Shown piece by piece: positions 10,816 to 25,100 of a stretch of DNA of 64,000 bases (position 1 is the stretch's first letter; each line of letters begins with the position of its first letter). Under the pieces are notes generated by a model. The model worked only from the letters and a program-made list of their open reading frames with translations. It was not told the origin of the DNA and did not search any database. The stretch comes from Asterochloris sp. CNOR1 (taxonomy: Eukaryota; Chlorophyta; Trebouxiophyceae; Trebouxiales; Trebouxiaceae), in assembly GCA_963969365.1 (NCBI GenBank), contig OZ017754.1, positions 1,116,001 to 1,180,000 on the forward strand. The letters are read 5' to 3'. The position numbers and the translations under genes are program-made.

Positions 10816-12947
10816 CTACAGAACTTGCATGCCCACCTGCTCTCGCTTCTTCTGCCTCTGCTCGTGGGGCTGCTCGACTGACACATCCATGTCAAACACT
10901 GTGTGTTGGCCAAAGTCGCTGCTCTCGCGGTGGTTGAGTCGCTTGAGCAGGGTGCATTCCCGCATGAGGCGGTCACGCTCAGCTTCCACTGTCTGCAGTT
11001 GCTGCAGCAGCTGCTGGTTCTCGATCTGGTCCTGCAGGCAACGAAGCTCAGCTGAGAGGAGTGCAGCTGAGAGGGCTGGCGCTTGCTTTGCTGAACGCAT
11101 GACCAGTTTTGCTGCTTGCTGCAGGTGTGGTCCAGTGCCACAAAAGAGCAGGGAGGTGGGGTGAGTGCGTGGTGGCAGCAGCCCTGCCCCTGCAGCTCAC
11201 AGCAGATTAGGCTAGTTGCGGTGGGCTTGGCCTGCAAATTCCCCTGCCAGAGGAGACTGGTAGCTCAATACCTTGACAGTGCCTGGGAGGCACATGAGTA
11301 TGGGTGCTTAGAGCTGCACCACCATAGCCAGCCTGCCCCAGCTGAAGACAGGGGAGAGTGACCCAAGGGTCTTCACAAGCAGCGTACACTGGTATACTGC
11401 TGCAGTGTCTGGTGCAAGCTGGCCTCCCTCCATTGCTGGGCGACGCTGACCAGCGACTGTGTTGGATGATGAAGGAATGACTAATCCCAAGCATGCAGGT
11501 TCCCACTGCAACAATTCTGCAATGAGTAGGCCCAAACCTACATAGCCGAGCCCCAGTGTCAGATCACAGAACTGCACCTCAGCAGCATTTAAGTTTCCAG
11601 CTGCCGTCGAGAGCCATGCCCATGCCAACAGCTCATGCATGCATGGATGCATCTGAGGCCTGACTCTGCATCTGGCGCATTTGACTTTAGCTGTGCACAG
11701 TTCCTGCACTGAGCAATATTTTCAGGGAGCAAACAGCAGTCTGCCTGCTGGGTGAAGTGCTCAGCGTCGCTCAGACATCTTTCTCCTTTTGAGGCCAGCA
11801 GCATCTGGCAGGTCCTGGCAGTGTCTGCCTTGTGCTGGGCACCCATTGTAATTGGAGCATTGCACAGAGCAAGAAGCCAGACGCCAAGTTTGCACGGCGC
11901 CCCGCCTTTCAGGCAGCCTCTTCCCCGCTGCCTCTTCCGCAGGTGCTTACCTGGTGGTGCTGCGCCTCCATCACGCTCAGCTGTGCGCAAGCTGTTGTGA
12001 GCTCCCCTCGTGCATGGAACACCTCCCTCTGAAGGTCCGCCTCCCTCTCCAGAGGGGACTCCGAGTGCAAAGGGCCTGGGCTGAGGCTCTGGGAGGCCTG
12101 GCTGCAGGCTGTGCTCGTGCTGCTGGGGGAGGAGTGTGTGCCTGGGGGGCCCCGGTGCCCCTGAAAGTCCTCTGCCAGCATCCGAATCGCAGGTTTCAGC
12201 GCACGGGGACTGCAGAAGGCAGGAAGTGTTGGTCTGGACAGCCCAGGTTATGTGAAGGCTAAGTGCAGACAGTCCTGTAATGTGAGCACATGGTGAGCAG
12301 GAGCAGGGCAGCTCTGTGGTCCCCCTTGCTGGCTCTCCCTGTGGTGCAGGCCGGACTGCAGTTTTTGTTGACGACTTTGCGTGGCAGGTATGTAATGGAT
12401 GCCTGATGAAGGCACTCTAGGGTGGTGGAGCGGTGGCATGAGGCAGGCAGGGATGTCATGTAGCCTAGCTTGTTTGTGACAGATCCACGCGGCATGATGA
12501 TATAAGCGCCGACACAGCCGGAGCCTGACCTGTGGGTGATGGGCTTTGAGTTTGAGCGAGCCATCCCTAATAGTACCCCTGAATGAGGCAGGCTGGGTTC
12601 CCGCTCGCCAGTCTTTACTTTGAGTTCAGGCCATGGCGCGCTGCGCATGGCGTCTGATACGAGCTGTGTTTCTACGCTGTTGCAGCTGTCACTGCTGTGG
12701 CGGCGCAGCCCTGCAACAGGAGGAGCCAAGACTGGGCACACAGGCTGTATTACTGTGGAGCGGTGCCAAGGCTGCTGCCCTCCAGTCAGGCGGCAGCCTG
12801 TTTCGAAAGCAGTCAGCCCATGCACAGCAGCTCCGCAGAGCCACAGTTGAGGGCAGAGGAGGGAGGAGCACCGCCAACTTCGTGCAACGCCCTGAGCCCA
12901 CCGTATTGGTATTGCGCGTGCACAGGTCGTGGGCCGATGGGGACCAT
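10816..12947 (-). CDS. Small predicted coiled-coil protein, family unknown
   Basis: Four minus-strand exons join in phase: 12947-12902, 12710-12530, 12209-11951 and 11118-10816 (stop), coding about 262 residues. The start ATG at 12947 has a GCCATGG context. The N-terminal half is Ser/Pro-rich and probably disordered. The C-terminal half is helical with heptad-like Leu/Gln spacing (LQDQIENQQLLQQLQTVEAE, then RDRLMRECTLLKRLNHRES), predicting a coiled coil. It ends in a charged tail (EQRQKKREQ). I recognise no enzyme motif. It lies 154 bp downstream of the SEC8 stop on the same strand. The exon structure rests on phase and composition, so exon 1 and exon 2 are less certain than exons 3 and 4. 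Confidence 0.6.
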
Positions 12948-13100
12948 GGCTCGGCCGAGCCAGCTACCCCCCTCAGCAAGCAACGCCGGGTCGCCGGTGA
13001 AGTTGTGGCTTACTTCAAGAATTAACAATAATTCAATACCTGAGGGGCTCTGAGCCACAGGAACTGGCTTCAAAGATTTTTATCAAGTGGCTCTCACGGA

Positions 13101-16100
13101 CTACTTGAGCATGGCAGCCATCTGCTTGGCAGCCATCTGCAAGGGATTTTTGGTGGCAGGCAAAGGCAGGCCAACCGTCTTGGCCAGGAGGATTTTGTCC
13201 TCATTTGTGACTGGGCGATCCTGCATCACCACCTGCACAAACACATGGGGTTGAGGGGTGGGCAAGGGTGTGAACAGTCTGCGGTTTGCCGTGCAGCGCC
13301 TCACTTGAAGGAGGGCTGCCCACTCTGTGGGCGTGTATCTGCCAGGGCGTTCTGCTGCAGCCCTGATCAAGGCCTGGGGGCTGAGCATGAGCAAATTGAA
13401 GTAGGAACGGGCCTGCAGCAGGATTTGATGCTGTTGTGAGAAACCCAGCTGGGGCCTCTGCATGGGCCAGACATCAAATAGTGGCTAGAGTCAAAGCTGC
13501 CAGCGTGAGCACATGCAGCTCAGGGGGCACCCACAGATGTAGGGATAGGAAAGATTGTGGCCAACCTTGTCAAAGCTACGGGCAGCCTCAGGCCTGAAGC
13601 CACCCGAGGCGCCCAGTGCGCTGAGGGCAGGCTGCAGCACTGCCAGCATTCGGCACATGCGCGCCACGCCGTGCTGGTTCAGCTCCTGCAGGAAGAGCAG
13701 TGGCTTTTAGGCTTGACAGCTGCCCTGGGGGGCGACACAGGCACAGCTGCTGGCGAAACCACCTGCACATGGGCGTGTGCTTGCTGTTCAGGCAGTGGCC
13801 TCATAGTGCAGTACAGCATGACCCTGCATGCCTTGCAGCGAAGTCTGCCTGCTCTGAGCTGAGCGCAGCTGTGCACGGTGCAGCAGCGGGGCTTTGACTC
13901 TGCACTTTGCTGTGGTGCAGTTCAGGGGCCAGATCTGCATGCTTTAAAACAGCCATCAGAAGGTGTCAGAATTGCTGCTGTGTGCTCACCACCGCACCGG
14001 GTTGTCAGCGGCAGCAATGGTCTGCTGCCTGCCAGAGCTGTGGTGGGGCAGTGGCAGCCACTGACCAGACAGCTGCTGCTGGCGAGCTCACCTGCACCTC
14101 GGGCAGCAGCCAGATGATGATGCGGGCTGCCTGTGCTGCCAGGCTGCCAAAGACGTAGCTGCGCCGGGCTGCAGGGAGGTAGGGTCCAACATCCTCCTCA
14201 GCCCTGCAGGGGACTTCACGGTGTCAGCTTCTGCCCCGACAGGCAGGAGGGACACCTCCTGCAGTGCAGGCCAGGCGAAGACTATGCACAGCTCTGCAGC
14301 AGTGGGTGCATGGCGCCCTCACACGTCGCAGCCCTCAGCAGCTGAGGGGCATCTAGATCCATTGAGCTTGGGTTGCACCTAGGGGTAAGAGGGTCCCTTA
14401 ACAACAGACCTGGACACCCCGCCAAGAGCTCTGCAAGCTGGCTCACTCTGTGCAGCAGCACACACTCCATGTGAGCCCCGAAGGTCTGACCATGCGGATC
14501 GCGCGCACTCCACCGCAGCCACAGCAAGGCACTGACATGCCTTACATGGCCCAACAATTGTCTCGATGCACAGACTTCTGCTGCAGCCCCATCTCGCTGT
14601 GGACTTAGCAGTACCTCAAGGCAGCCACTCCCACACTAGAATGAGCATCCTTTGCAGCCATGCCACCAACAGAGCCCAGGTAGTGTCCTATCTGCCTGGC
14701 ACACCTACCCTGGCTGCAGTTCTGCAAAGCACCCTAGTGCAGTCGTCCATCTCGCAGCTCAGCCTGGTACTGGCAGCACGCACTGCATGACCCCAACATC
14801 AGGAAGCTGTCTTGGAGCCATCTGAAGCGCAGTCCTGCACAATGCACAGCCTGACGCCAGACCATGCAGATGCAGATGTAGGTGCAGGTGCAGGTGCACC
14901 TGCCTGGGCACAGCAGAAATACCCCAAGCCTGGTCCCATGAGCGCAGGCATGCCCACCTGGCCACAGATCTGCACAGTGCGCCGATGCACTCGTCCACTT
15001 CACGAGTGTCCTCCTCCTCGCACTGGTAATCGCTGCGCGGCAGCTCGGCCAGATGGTGCACCAGCAGAAGGTGGGCTTCCAACCGCAGCGCCCTCAGACA
15101 CTGCCCTGCCACAGCCCGGCACCTGGCAAGGGAAGGGGTGGATTGGCTCTTAGAGCAGCAGTCAGGCAAACAGACTTCAGTCCATGCAAGCAGGGCTCCC
15201 ACCTGCACCTACAGCACAGTTTGCCGCATGGTGCAACCCCACAAGGTTGGCCGTCAGCAGCACTGTGCTTGCACTGGCCTAAGGTGGCCTGGCACCTGCA
15301 GCGGGACAGCAGGCTGCAGCAGGGTTCCGCCAGGCGCCCGCAGGGCGGCAACTCAGGGATGGTCAGTGGGCAGTTGTAATCAGGAACCTTGACACACACA
15401 GTGTCTCGTCCTCCACAGCTTGGTGCATCCACTGCAACACTCATTGTTACGCATAGGCAGCATACTCTGGGGCCCGGCCCCTCTAGGCATGACCTGATGC
15501 CGTCAGGCACCAACATGCCAACTGTGTCTTGCAGCCTGCAGTGCCGACCATGCTGTAGGCTCCCCTAGTCCTGAGTGATAGCCCCTGCCACACATCTCAA
15601 AGCCTGGCCTCATGCCTGGCGCTCAACAGCCCTGGCATCAAGAGGTGCTGGGGATCTACCAGGTGGGTTGGTCAACATGCTGCACCACACACCAGCAGCA
15701 GCCTACCTGTCTGTGAGATGTGCTAGGCCCTCAGTGAGGCACATGTGGCCGCTGGTGGAGGCACGACGCGCACGTCCCTTGCCAGTCCGTAGGGCTGCTG
15801 CCGGGCGCGGCGCCGACAGCATCTCTTTTGCTGCAGAACCGTCTGCCTGCTCCTGCAGGTCACAGCAGACTGGCTACACTGTACTGGACAGTGCTTCCCG
15901 TCTGTCTGTAAGTACGCTGAGTTGTTTTTTGGACAGGTGCTGCCCTGCTGATGCATGCAGTCAGCAAGACAGGGATACCACAGCCGCTGCAAGGTGGCTA
16001 CAATGCACTTAGCTGTGCATCGCACAGCTTGGTGCCCACAAAATTTGGCGAGCCCACTAAGAGCTGCAAGAAGTCAAAGGTTGCATGGCTGAGGTGGTGG

Positions 16101-19100
16101 TCACTGACAGCTGGCCAACTGCTAATTCAGCTGAGGATCACAGGGTCATTTGCAGCATATGAACCCCAAGCGGCTCACAGCATGCTTGCCAAACTGCACG
16201 ATGGCTTCTGCCAAGTAGTCCAGGCTGTCTGACAGGGCTGCCAAGTTGGTGAGCCGGTGGGCAGTGCTGCCCTCGCTTAGCAGCTGCTCCGGACGGATGG
16301 GCCTCTCCTGCAGGCAAGAGATGAGCAGGCTGTGTGACATCAGTCCGCTTGTCCAGATGCCAGCACCTTGCCCACTTGGGCAAACATTGTGAAGCATATG
16401 GACAGATCATCCATAGGCATCACCAGGCAGCAAGTCAGCATCTAGAGCAGGTGACAGACAGGGAGGCACTGCTATGGGGGCTGCACATGTGTATGCACCC
16501 ATATGCTTCCCGGAGTTTCATTACATTCTCCAGCCAGCTCACCTGCAAGAGCTTCTGCAAGACCTCCACCTCAGCAGCCTCCTCCCCTGTGCCGAATCCT
16601 TTCTCCAGGAGACCCATCACAAAGGGCTCTACCGAGTCAGTTGCCTGCAAAAGTGGGGAGGCTCTCACAGCACCCCAGGCAGCAAGGCATAACCAGCACG
16701 CCAGGGTGCCAGCATTGAGAGGCACCGCAGGTGCTGCTGCAGTGCTTCAGGCAGCAGAGTAGCACCACATGTACCAGACAGCATGTTGAGTGTGGTGCGA
16801 CAGTACCAGAGGCAGCAGAGCATCACCAAATAGCGTAAGTAGACAGCACAGCAGCCTCTGAAACCAGGCGGCACAATCACCACGCAGCAGCCTGTGACAT
16901 ACACACGCCAAGCGTGGCAGGGGCACCTTTCCAGCAAAGAAGGCGACAGGCTCGCCAGCCAGCAGTGCTGCGGCCTCTGAGGCCATAAGTGCTGCAATGA
17001 CTGGGCTCTTGACCAGGCTGTCTACCAGGCTGCCAGCCAGCAAGGCATTCATCCTGGTCTGACACGCGTCCAGGACTCGCCCCAAAATGTTTTCCACCAC
17101 CCCTGCACGAGGGCAGCTGTCTGTGTGTGCTGCGAGCTGAGCCCACGCAGCTGCAGCTTGTGCTGCCTACACCAGTGCTGTGCAGAATAAATCCCAAGAA
17201 TATACCCACCAAGCCTGCACTCATGCAGGAGTTGGTGAGAGAGTGCCGCCTGTGAGCTGCACCAGCTGCACCCCAGCAACAGCAAACAAGACCCAGATGA
17301 CATAGGCTTCGCCCTGCCTACATGGAGTCTAGCAACGCTCAAGGGAGTGCAGGCAACTATGGCGCAGATATGGGCTCATAGGGGTGAGCACCTGATTCAG
17401 GACGCAGGCACAACCACACTTTGCGACTGTTGTGCAACATAGCAAGTCGTGGTCTGCCGATTCGTCTCTTAGCACTCCCCTCACCATGTGGCAGGGGAGA
17501 CTTGTGCATGCACCCCACAGCGGCATGAGCTTCTGTCTCCCCACGCCCCACAGCCAAAGCGACTCAACCGCTCAGCCCATAACGAATGGTCATGCTGCAA
17601 AGGATGGTGTGCATAGTATGAAACTTTGTAACAACCAGCACTGCCCCCACGTGCAGCAATCAGAGGCGACAGAAAGGCGGAGCCAGTCCCTCCATTGTGC
17701 ATCATATGGCATGAGACAGCCAGCCCCCGACAGCTTTGGGCGTCTGGGCGCCTTCCGTGTGTGCACTGCATGTGGCAGCCAGATCAGGCATGTCCCGCAC
17801 CTGTGAGCTGCGTGGCGAACAGTGGCATCTGAGCAGCCCACTCCACCAGCTCGCGCACCATGCGCTCCGCCTGGACGGCAGCGGGCAGCAAGGGGCGGCC
17901 CTTGGCCACTTCGCTGCTGTACACGCTGCGCAGGCGGGCCCGCGCCTTGAAGGCCTCCCCATCCTCCAGCATGGCTGTGCAGCGGCCCCTGCAGGCAGTA
18001 CCGGATTGTTTCTCAAGATGTGAAATGAGAAAGACAGTATAAAGCCTTCCAGAGCCACTAGCGTGGCTGTGCAGCGACTCCTGTAGGCACCAGATGTGCT
18101 GTGCAAGGGAGCGCAGCAGCAATTCGTGGCTCATCCTGCTGCTTGTGCCGAAGGCAAGGCCCTTTGTTGCGATGTTGTACCGAATGAAGCAGGCATCTAC
18201 GCCTGGTTCAGCACTGCCTTGCATTGGGGCCTGAAGCGGCAGCAGGCGGCCATCAGACCCGTTACTGTTCCTCCTTCATACAATGGTTTTAGCAGGGCAG
18301 CTGTGCAGATCCCCCCCGAAGGCCACAGACACCTGGGGCAGGCACTCGTCGGCACAAAGCACTTGACGAGCTGTGCAGCCTGCTATGAAACCACCCGACT
18401 CTCCTGGAGGCCGTCTATCGTGGGCAGTGCAGCTAGGCAGACCCACCTAAAGTCCACATACACCTCTGGCAAGAACTCCTCAGTCACAAAGGACTCTATA
18501 AAGCTGCGCAGGACCCTCATCTGGCGCTCGCGTGCCTTGGCATCGCCGCCCTCGCCAAACCAGCCCCTGGGCCCGTCCTGGGGTTCCCTGTCCAGAGTGG
18601 TCACCACCAGGCTAGCCATGTCCACGAACTGCAGGGACATCGCTTGTCATCTCAGCAACACTGTGAGTACAACAGGTGAGGTAACCTGATCAGGCTGAGC
18701 ACGGTCCATAGGCTGCCTGGAGCAGGTAGTCAACATGCTGTGGCTTCTGATGCAAGCTGGGTCACCATGAGGCCAGAATGGCCACAGATGGGCAGGGTGA
18801 GCACTGTCAGAAAGCAGGTGGGCTGTGGGTGCTCTCTCTCCTGTCCAGGCAGTTCGAACCCAGGCCGGACATATTCTTAAACTGCAGGGCAGGACCAGAG
18901 CTGAGAGCACCATGGTGGCTGTGCGTGCTGGACCTCCAAATCCAGGCTGATCACTGCCAGGGTTTTCATGCAGGCATGGCTAGCCTGCTGGACACCACTG
19001 GTCACGTGGGCACAGCTGTGGGTAAGGGCCCCACAGCGGCCTCTCCAGGCATGTGTTCGGGGCCGATTGAGCACCAACAGGGCCTGGTCAGTCTGAGTGT

Positions 19101-22100
19101 GGGTGCAGCCATCAGCACCAGCACAGGAAAGTGCAAAGCCTCCTCCAAAGCTCCTCTGGTTGAACCAAAGAGGGGGCCACAGGCAACCAGAGCCAGGAGG
19201 CAGCAGAGTTTGTGAAGCAGTGTGTGAGCAGAGCACACTTCGCTTATTTCAAAGCAAAGCAGCGCACCGACTGCAGCTGACCTGCACTGTTGGTCGGTAG
19301 AGAGCTGCTGTAAGATACGGGCCCCCCGGGTGCCCACCCAGGGCCTCCCGCAACAGCGTGGCTGCATCCAGAGTCACGACTGTGAGGGTAGCCTGCTCTT
19401 GCTGCTGCACCACGCCCTGGGTTTGCATGTCAAAGGAAAAGGTGAGCTGTGCTGGCTCCCTGGCGCGCTTGCTGTGGCCGTCCTCCACTGAAGCCAGCCA
19501 ACTCACACCTGCAGACGAGCGCTGCACTGCTGCAGTACACTGCTGCACCAGCAGCGCACTCGGGTCTGGGTAAGGTGCTGCACCACTGGTGGCTAGCATG
19601 GGTGAACCCAGGCACCCAGGCGTTGAGCAGGCGACCTGGCTGACAACTGGCGGTGGCCTGGGACCAGATCTTTGGGCAGTAAAGCTGAGTGGCATGCTGC
19701 AGGGTGCAGGTAGATGGACAACATGTCAGGGACTGCAAGGTGGGCGCACCCGCTGACGTGTCTGAGCGCCCATTGCTGGCAGCAGTGGCAGAGGCGTGCA
19801 GCAGGTCCACCAGCAGCTTCTGGCACTCCTGCTGCACGCACTCCCAGGCATACTCGCAGTCCCTGCGCACGTTGCTGGCCTGGATCCCTGGGCGAGGCTG
19901 CAGAAAAGTGTCCCCGGTGACATGCTGCTGTCTATTAAGGCTGGCTGTCTGCAGAAGCACTTTCAGCGGAGGTGGTGGGCTGTGAATTCATGGAACGCCG
20001 AATGCTGTTAACAACCATATCAACCACATGCAGAGGCCAGATGTGGCATGCTTCTCGCTCCTGTTGTGTGGGGTTGCTTGAACAGGCTGTCTAGTGCAAG
20101 CCAACACAATCTGGTGTACCTGAGTTGTAGTCTCAGCATCGCCGCTCTGGGACAGCAGGAGCTCAAGCCCTGCTGACATGGTAGGCAGGCGGGCAACTGC
20201 CAGTAGCTGCAGCACACTCACATAGTTTCGCAGGGCCTGCAGCACAGGCAGGCAACTACGTGAGACAGCTGCTCACCAGCAGGCGCTGCCGCTGCATGGC
20301 TGAGCTTGCATCACCCCTGCCAGAGAGCTACTGAGGGGCGCCCGTCAGAGAGGCAGCTGTGCATTGGAGCAGCAGATATGGTGCAGGGCCATTATGAGCC
20401 CCGCCAAGATGTGATTAGAACAGACAGGGCCACCTGCCTGGAGGCAATGGTCAAACACTCGCTCCAAAACCCTCAGAGCTGCTGCTGAGACACTTGCTGG
20501 CACAGACTGCCGTCCAGCACCCTGGCGATCCCATACATGTAGTGCAGGGAGCACGCTCTGCAGAGCTCGCTGGTTGAGAGCCCTGATCTGCAGCGCAGAG
20601 AGGCCACTGCTGTGTGCATGCCACAGGTGCACAGATCTGCTCAACAAGCAGAAAAAGGGTCCAGCGTTGGCAAAGATGCTGAGATGAGCCGGTGCTGAAC
20701 AGTAGAGGGTCAAGACGGTGCCAGCGTTGAATGACCTGTGCAGGGCGCAGATACCAACTTTCACTGAGGCTGGCCCAGACTCACCTGCTGAGGCAGGTGT
20801 TGCCGCAGCGCAGCCTGCGCCTCTGCTGTGCCACCAATCTGGACCACAGCATTGACAAGAGCCTGCATGACATCCTTCTGCACGGAGTCGACTTGCTTGC
20901 GGCTGGCAGACAGCCCCGCACCGCCCCTGCCAGCAATGCGCACAGGAGTGAGATTTAAGGGCCTGCATGACGTGAATTTTTGCAAGCAGCCCACTCTCAG
21001 TTGTCTTGCAGACAGACTGCCATGATCAATGCTTTGGCCTGACAGGCAGCCTCTGTGCAAGCAAGGGCAGCATGACAGAGGTGTCACGCTTGTCAGGGCC
21101 ACGCATACTGTGGATACCGCAAACAGGCCCTGTCTCTCCTCCTGAAGACCCCTGGGGAGCACTTTCTCTGCCCTTTGCAGGGCTGACATGCCTCAAACTT
21201 GAGCTTTGCAGTACCTTTGGCTGATCTGCTGCAATCCCTGCCTGTGAGCTTTGGCTGCCTGCCTGACCTGGGTGCTGCCCGCACATCCTTGTAGAATGCA
21301 GAGCTGGCACGCATCCGAGCAGCGCTTCCTACCAACAGTCTGGTGTGAGGCAGGCCACGATGCATCCCTGCCTGCAAGGGACTGCTGGTGTCGGCCTATC
21401 TGACTACGCAGCACCAGAGTGCATGCAGCTTCCACCCACCATGCTGCGTCCCTGGCTGTTATGGACTTGGGACGCCTGCCTACGCTTGGGCTGCCATCCT
21501 GCAGCTGCCCCGTGTCGAGTTGCACCTTGGGACGGCGCCTCGCTTTGAGCCCACGCGGCGAGCTACTGTTGGTACCAAACATGCTGAGCACGTCCTCAGC
21601 CCCTGCACATTCATGTCGCTCCTCAGTGGCACGGCTTGAGATAGAAACTGTTGTCAACAACATGGTGGGCACGTCCTGAGCCCTGCACATGCATGTGAAA
21701 GTTGCTGCAAAGCAGCTGAGTTTGCAGCGTGGCTGATGGTTTGCAGCCAATATATCCCCAATAAGCTGACAGATGGGCATGAACAGCTCCACCTCCAGAG
21801 AACAGGTGAGAGGTGCCCCACAGGGCAGGTGCAAGGCTTCATCTGGGCTGTTCTGCAGGCAGCCGCACATTGGCAAGGCTGAAATCACTGCAGTGCAATA
21901 GCCAGGCGGGTGAGTGCTCTGCTTGCAGAGTCAAAAGTGCACAAGCCGATCATTACACCTGCCTGAGAGCAGGGTTGCTTATAGCCTTGGCAAGACAAGT
22001 TGATACAGGCTCGCTGATGTCAAGCACATTCTGATCTCTGCAATCCCACAGCACCAGGCCTCACAACACATGCTGGGGTCCAACAGCATGCACTCTATTC

Positions 22101-25100
22101 ACTCATAGCAGCTGCTGGAGAGGCGCTTGGTGTGGGTGCAGCCTCCTCATCACCAGAGTCCTCCTCTCCGTGCTTCATGTGGGCATACACCTGCACAGTG
22201 GCATTAGTGACAACAGAGGACAACAGAGATTGCAGGAACAAGAGAGCCTGAAGTTCAGGATATGTACCTCATGGAAACCAGGCAAGCAGCATGGAGCACG
22301 TATGGCTAGGCTGACATGTTGGGAAATGTGGCACAAAGGACTCTGCAGGGCAGCCCTGCTTTGTCAGGGGCCTGCCTGCATGACGGCAACCCTCACAGAT
22401 GTTGCACAAGGAACAATTTGCGGAAGGACTGGCCCTGCTGGCAAAACCCTGTGCTCCAGACCTGGCAACTTTGGGCACCAGGTCACCTTGATGTTGGCTA
22501 CATAGATGCGCTGCTCCAGTTCGTGCAGCATCTGCTTCTGCAGGGAGGCACGGCGGGTGCCCATCTCACGCTTCAGGTCCCTCACTGCGCCCACCTGGAG
22601 GGCAAGGGAGTACCATGTGCTGAGCCATGGGTCCCTCATTGCACCCCGCTGCAGGGGCAGGTGGCTGAGCTGGTGCAGACCTTCACAGTGCCCACGAGGG
22701 TGCGCACTGCTGACATAGATGGCCTGGCAGCCTGTGCTCTTCCTACTCAGATATGAGCCGCAGTCCCGTTTGGCACGCAGGCCCGAGGCAGGACAAGTGC
22801 GACAGAGGCACCACGGTGCTGAAGTATAGGTGCCAGCAATGACAGAATGCTGTGGTCTGCGGGCTTTAGGAGGGCACCCACCCTGGACATCTCGTGGCGG
22901 GCTAGCTTGTTGCAACCATCTAGGAGCAGTGTCACTGCCGCACTCCACTCCTACAGGGCAGGCACTCTGATGCTGAGGATGCTGCCTTGGTATCAAAAAA
23001 CCACTTGGATGCTGCACAGTGTAGCCACAGCAAGCCTCAGATGCTATTCGATGGGGTGTGATCTGATTGCCAGTGGACAGTGGCAACAGAGGCCCTGTAG
23101 GGCGAGTATGCCCCTCTCCGTCCTAAAGTGGCTGGCCTATATCATCAGGTCCGGGACAAAGAGCATGAAGGCTGCTGACCTTGGCCTCCTCCAGGCGCTG
23201 CAGCTTCTCTGGAATGTCCACCACTGAGCGTACATCTGCCAGCAGCCGCACTGTATCCCCCAGAGTCACGCTGCGTCGCCACTGCAGCACAAACAGCAGC
23301 ACTGAGGACGGCAATTAGAGATGCATGGGGATGTGGCATGGGGCTGCCAGCTCAGCTTTGCCGGCCATGTGAGCTGTGCCCGGTCCCTTAGCCGGTCAGT
23401 GCAGCAGCAGGCCACCCTGGCCTGCACATAACAGGCTCCTAGATCCCTGCTGCTGGGGGTTGCTGGGACTGAGTGCCCAGGCAGCGCTTGAGGACATCGT
23501 ATGGCAGCAAATGCTGCGTGAAGCATTCAGGTGAGCAGCTGCGGTGCCCTGCAGGTACAGTGCAAATAAAAGGCAGAGTGCGCTGCAACTCATGCACCCC
23601 CTTGCGCGTTGCCCCAAAAGGGCACACGCATAAGACACCTGCTGCTGGGGGCTGTGACTTTGGGCATCAGGCTGCACTTGAGCAATATCCAGCTGTGCCT
23701 CAGCTGCTCAGAGCAGAGCAGGTCCTTGCATGCTGGCAGCAACATGGCTCACATCACACCTGCTGCTGTAGGTTCCGCGACTGCGCCCCCAGGCGGCGCT
23801 TGGCGTCCTCCAGGGAAACCCTGAGGGTGTCGACATGCTGCTTGGCATTGGTGAAGAGCTGCAGGATCTGGCTGTAGTTGTGGATGGCCTTGTTGAAGCC
23901 GTTGTGGTACCCTTGCACCACATCGTCCACCAGCTCCTCTATGCGCTCATGCTGCATGCGCAGCTGCAGACAGGCAGTGTCTGGGGATAGCTGACAGGCG
24001 TTTCATTGACACAAATAGGCTGCAGATAGCCTGGAGCTCGCAGCTACAACTGGTGGCTTGGACTGACGCGCTGCGCATACAGCTGGATAATGCAGGCGCA
24101 GTCAAAGACTGTGGCACGCTGTTCAATGCACCCAGTGCAACAGCATCCGCGCGACCGCCATGCGCCCCCATCTCAGACAGTGTGTGCTGGCAGTTTAAGC
24201 TCTGCAGGCTGCAACACACGGTACACGGACATCCCATGCTGGCATTGCAGCAGTACGGAGCAGTAGCTCCTCTCCATGTCTTGCAGCTGCCCACACCGAC
24301 AGCAGGTGAGCACATAACCAAACTTGCAGATGCGAGATGCAAGCCTGAATTGCATCAGCTGCGTCAGATGCAAGTCCAGATAGCAGCTTGTGCATGAGAT
24401 TGGGCGCACTGGACAGCTGTCCAGTTTAAGCTGTAGCACTTTCGGCTAAAAATATGCTGCACCTTCTGAACGGCTGCTCAACATTCAAGGCGCTGAGAGG
24501 GCTGCACCAAAGGGACAGAATGTTGAGGCAGTCGTTTACTGTGCAGAATGCATGCAGGCAGCACCTCCTCGACTGCGCCCTCGGCGTCCACAGCGCTGAG
24601 AATGTTGAGCACGTGGCGCAGGGAGTCAAAGCGAGCATCCTTGAACTCCACAGGCATCCGCTCAAGCTCCTCATCCACCAAGTCCCAATCCACCTTGCCT
24701 GCAGGCAATGACAGACGAGATTGCAGCAAGGTGGGGCAGCACTGGCTGCTATCTGTGCGAGCGGGCCATCCACCTGCTGTTACGAGCCCTAGCAAGAGCT
24801 GCTGCTGTAGTGACCCAAGTGCCAATCTGCCCCTAGCCTGCAATGCCATTGCTGCGAGGAGCTACAGACAAGTCTGCTGCAGCTCATTTGCGTCCACAAT
24901 GCCTCTGCGCACAGGGTGCTGCTGCAGCATCAAGCAGTTGAAATGGGTCCTTCTGCATGGGGCCTGCTGAATGGGTCTGAGGGCTGTGTGCAGCTCGTCC
25001 TGAGTGGGCAGTTGTCTGGGCAGTGGTGCTGTTCTACCCAGCAATGAGCACAGGACAAAGGCTCAAATGGTGCCTAAAGCTGTTGCAAAAAGGTTGTCTG

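Noticed and set aside
11308-11709. 134-codon minus-strand open frame
   Set aside because: It falls in an intron of the coiled-coil gene, lacks conserved motifs and has composition typical of non-coding frames in this GC-rich DNA.
12633-13025. 130-codon plus-strand open frame over the coiled-coil gene 5' end
   Set aside because: It is antisense to exons 1 and 2 of the minus-strand model, whose splice phases agree; nothing in the plus frame is recognisable.
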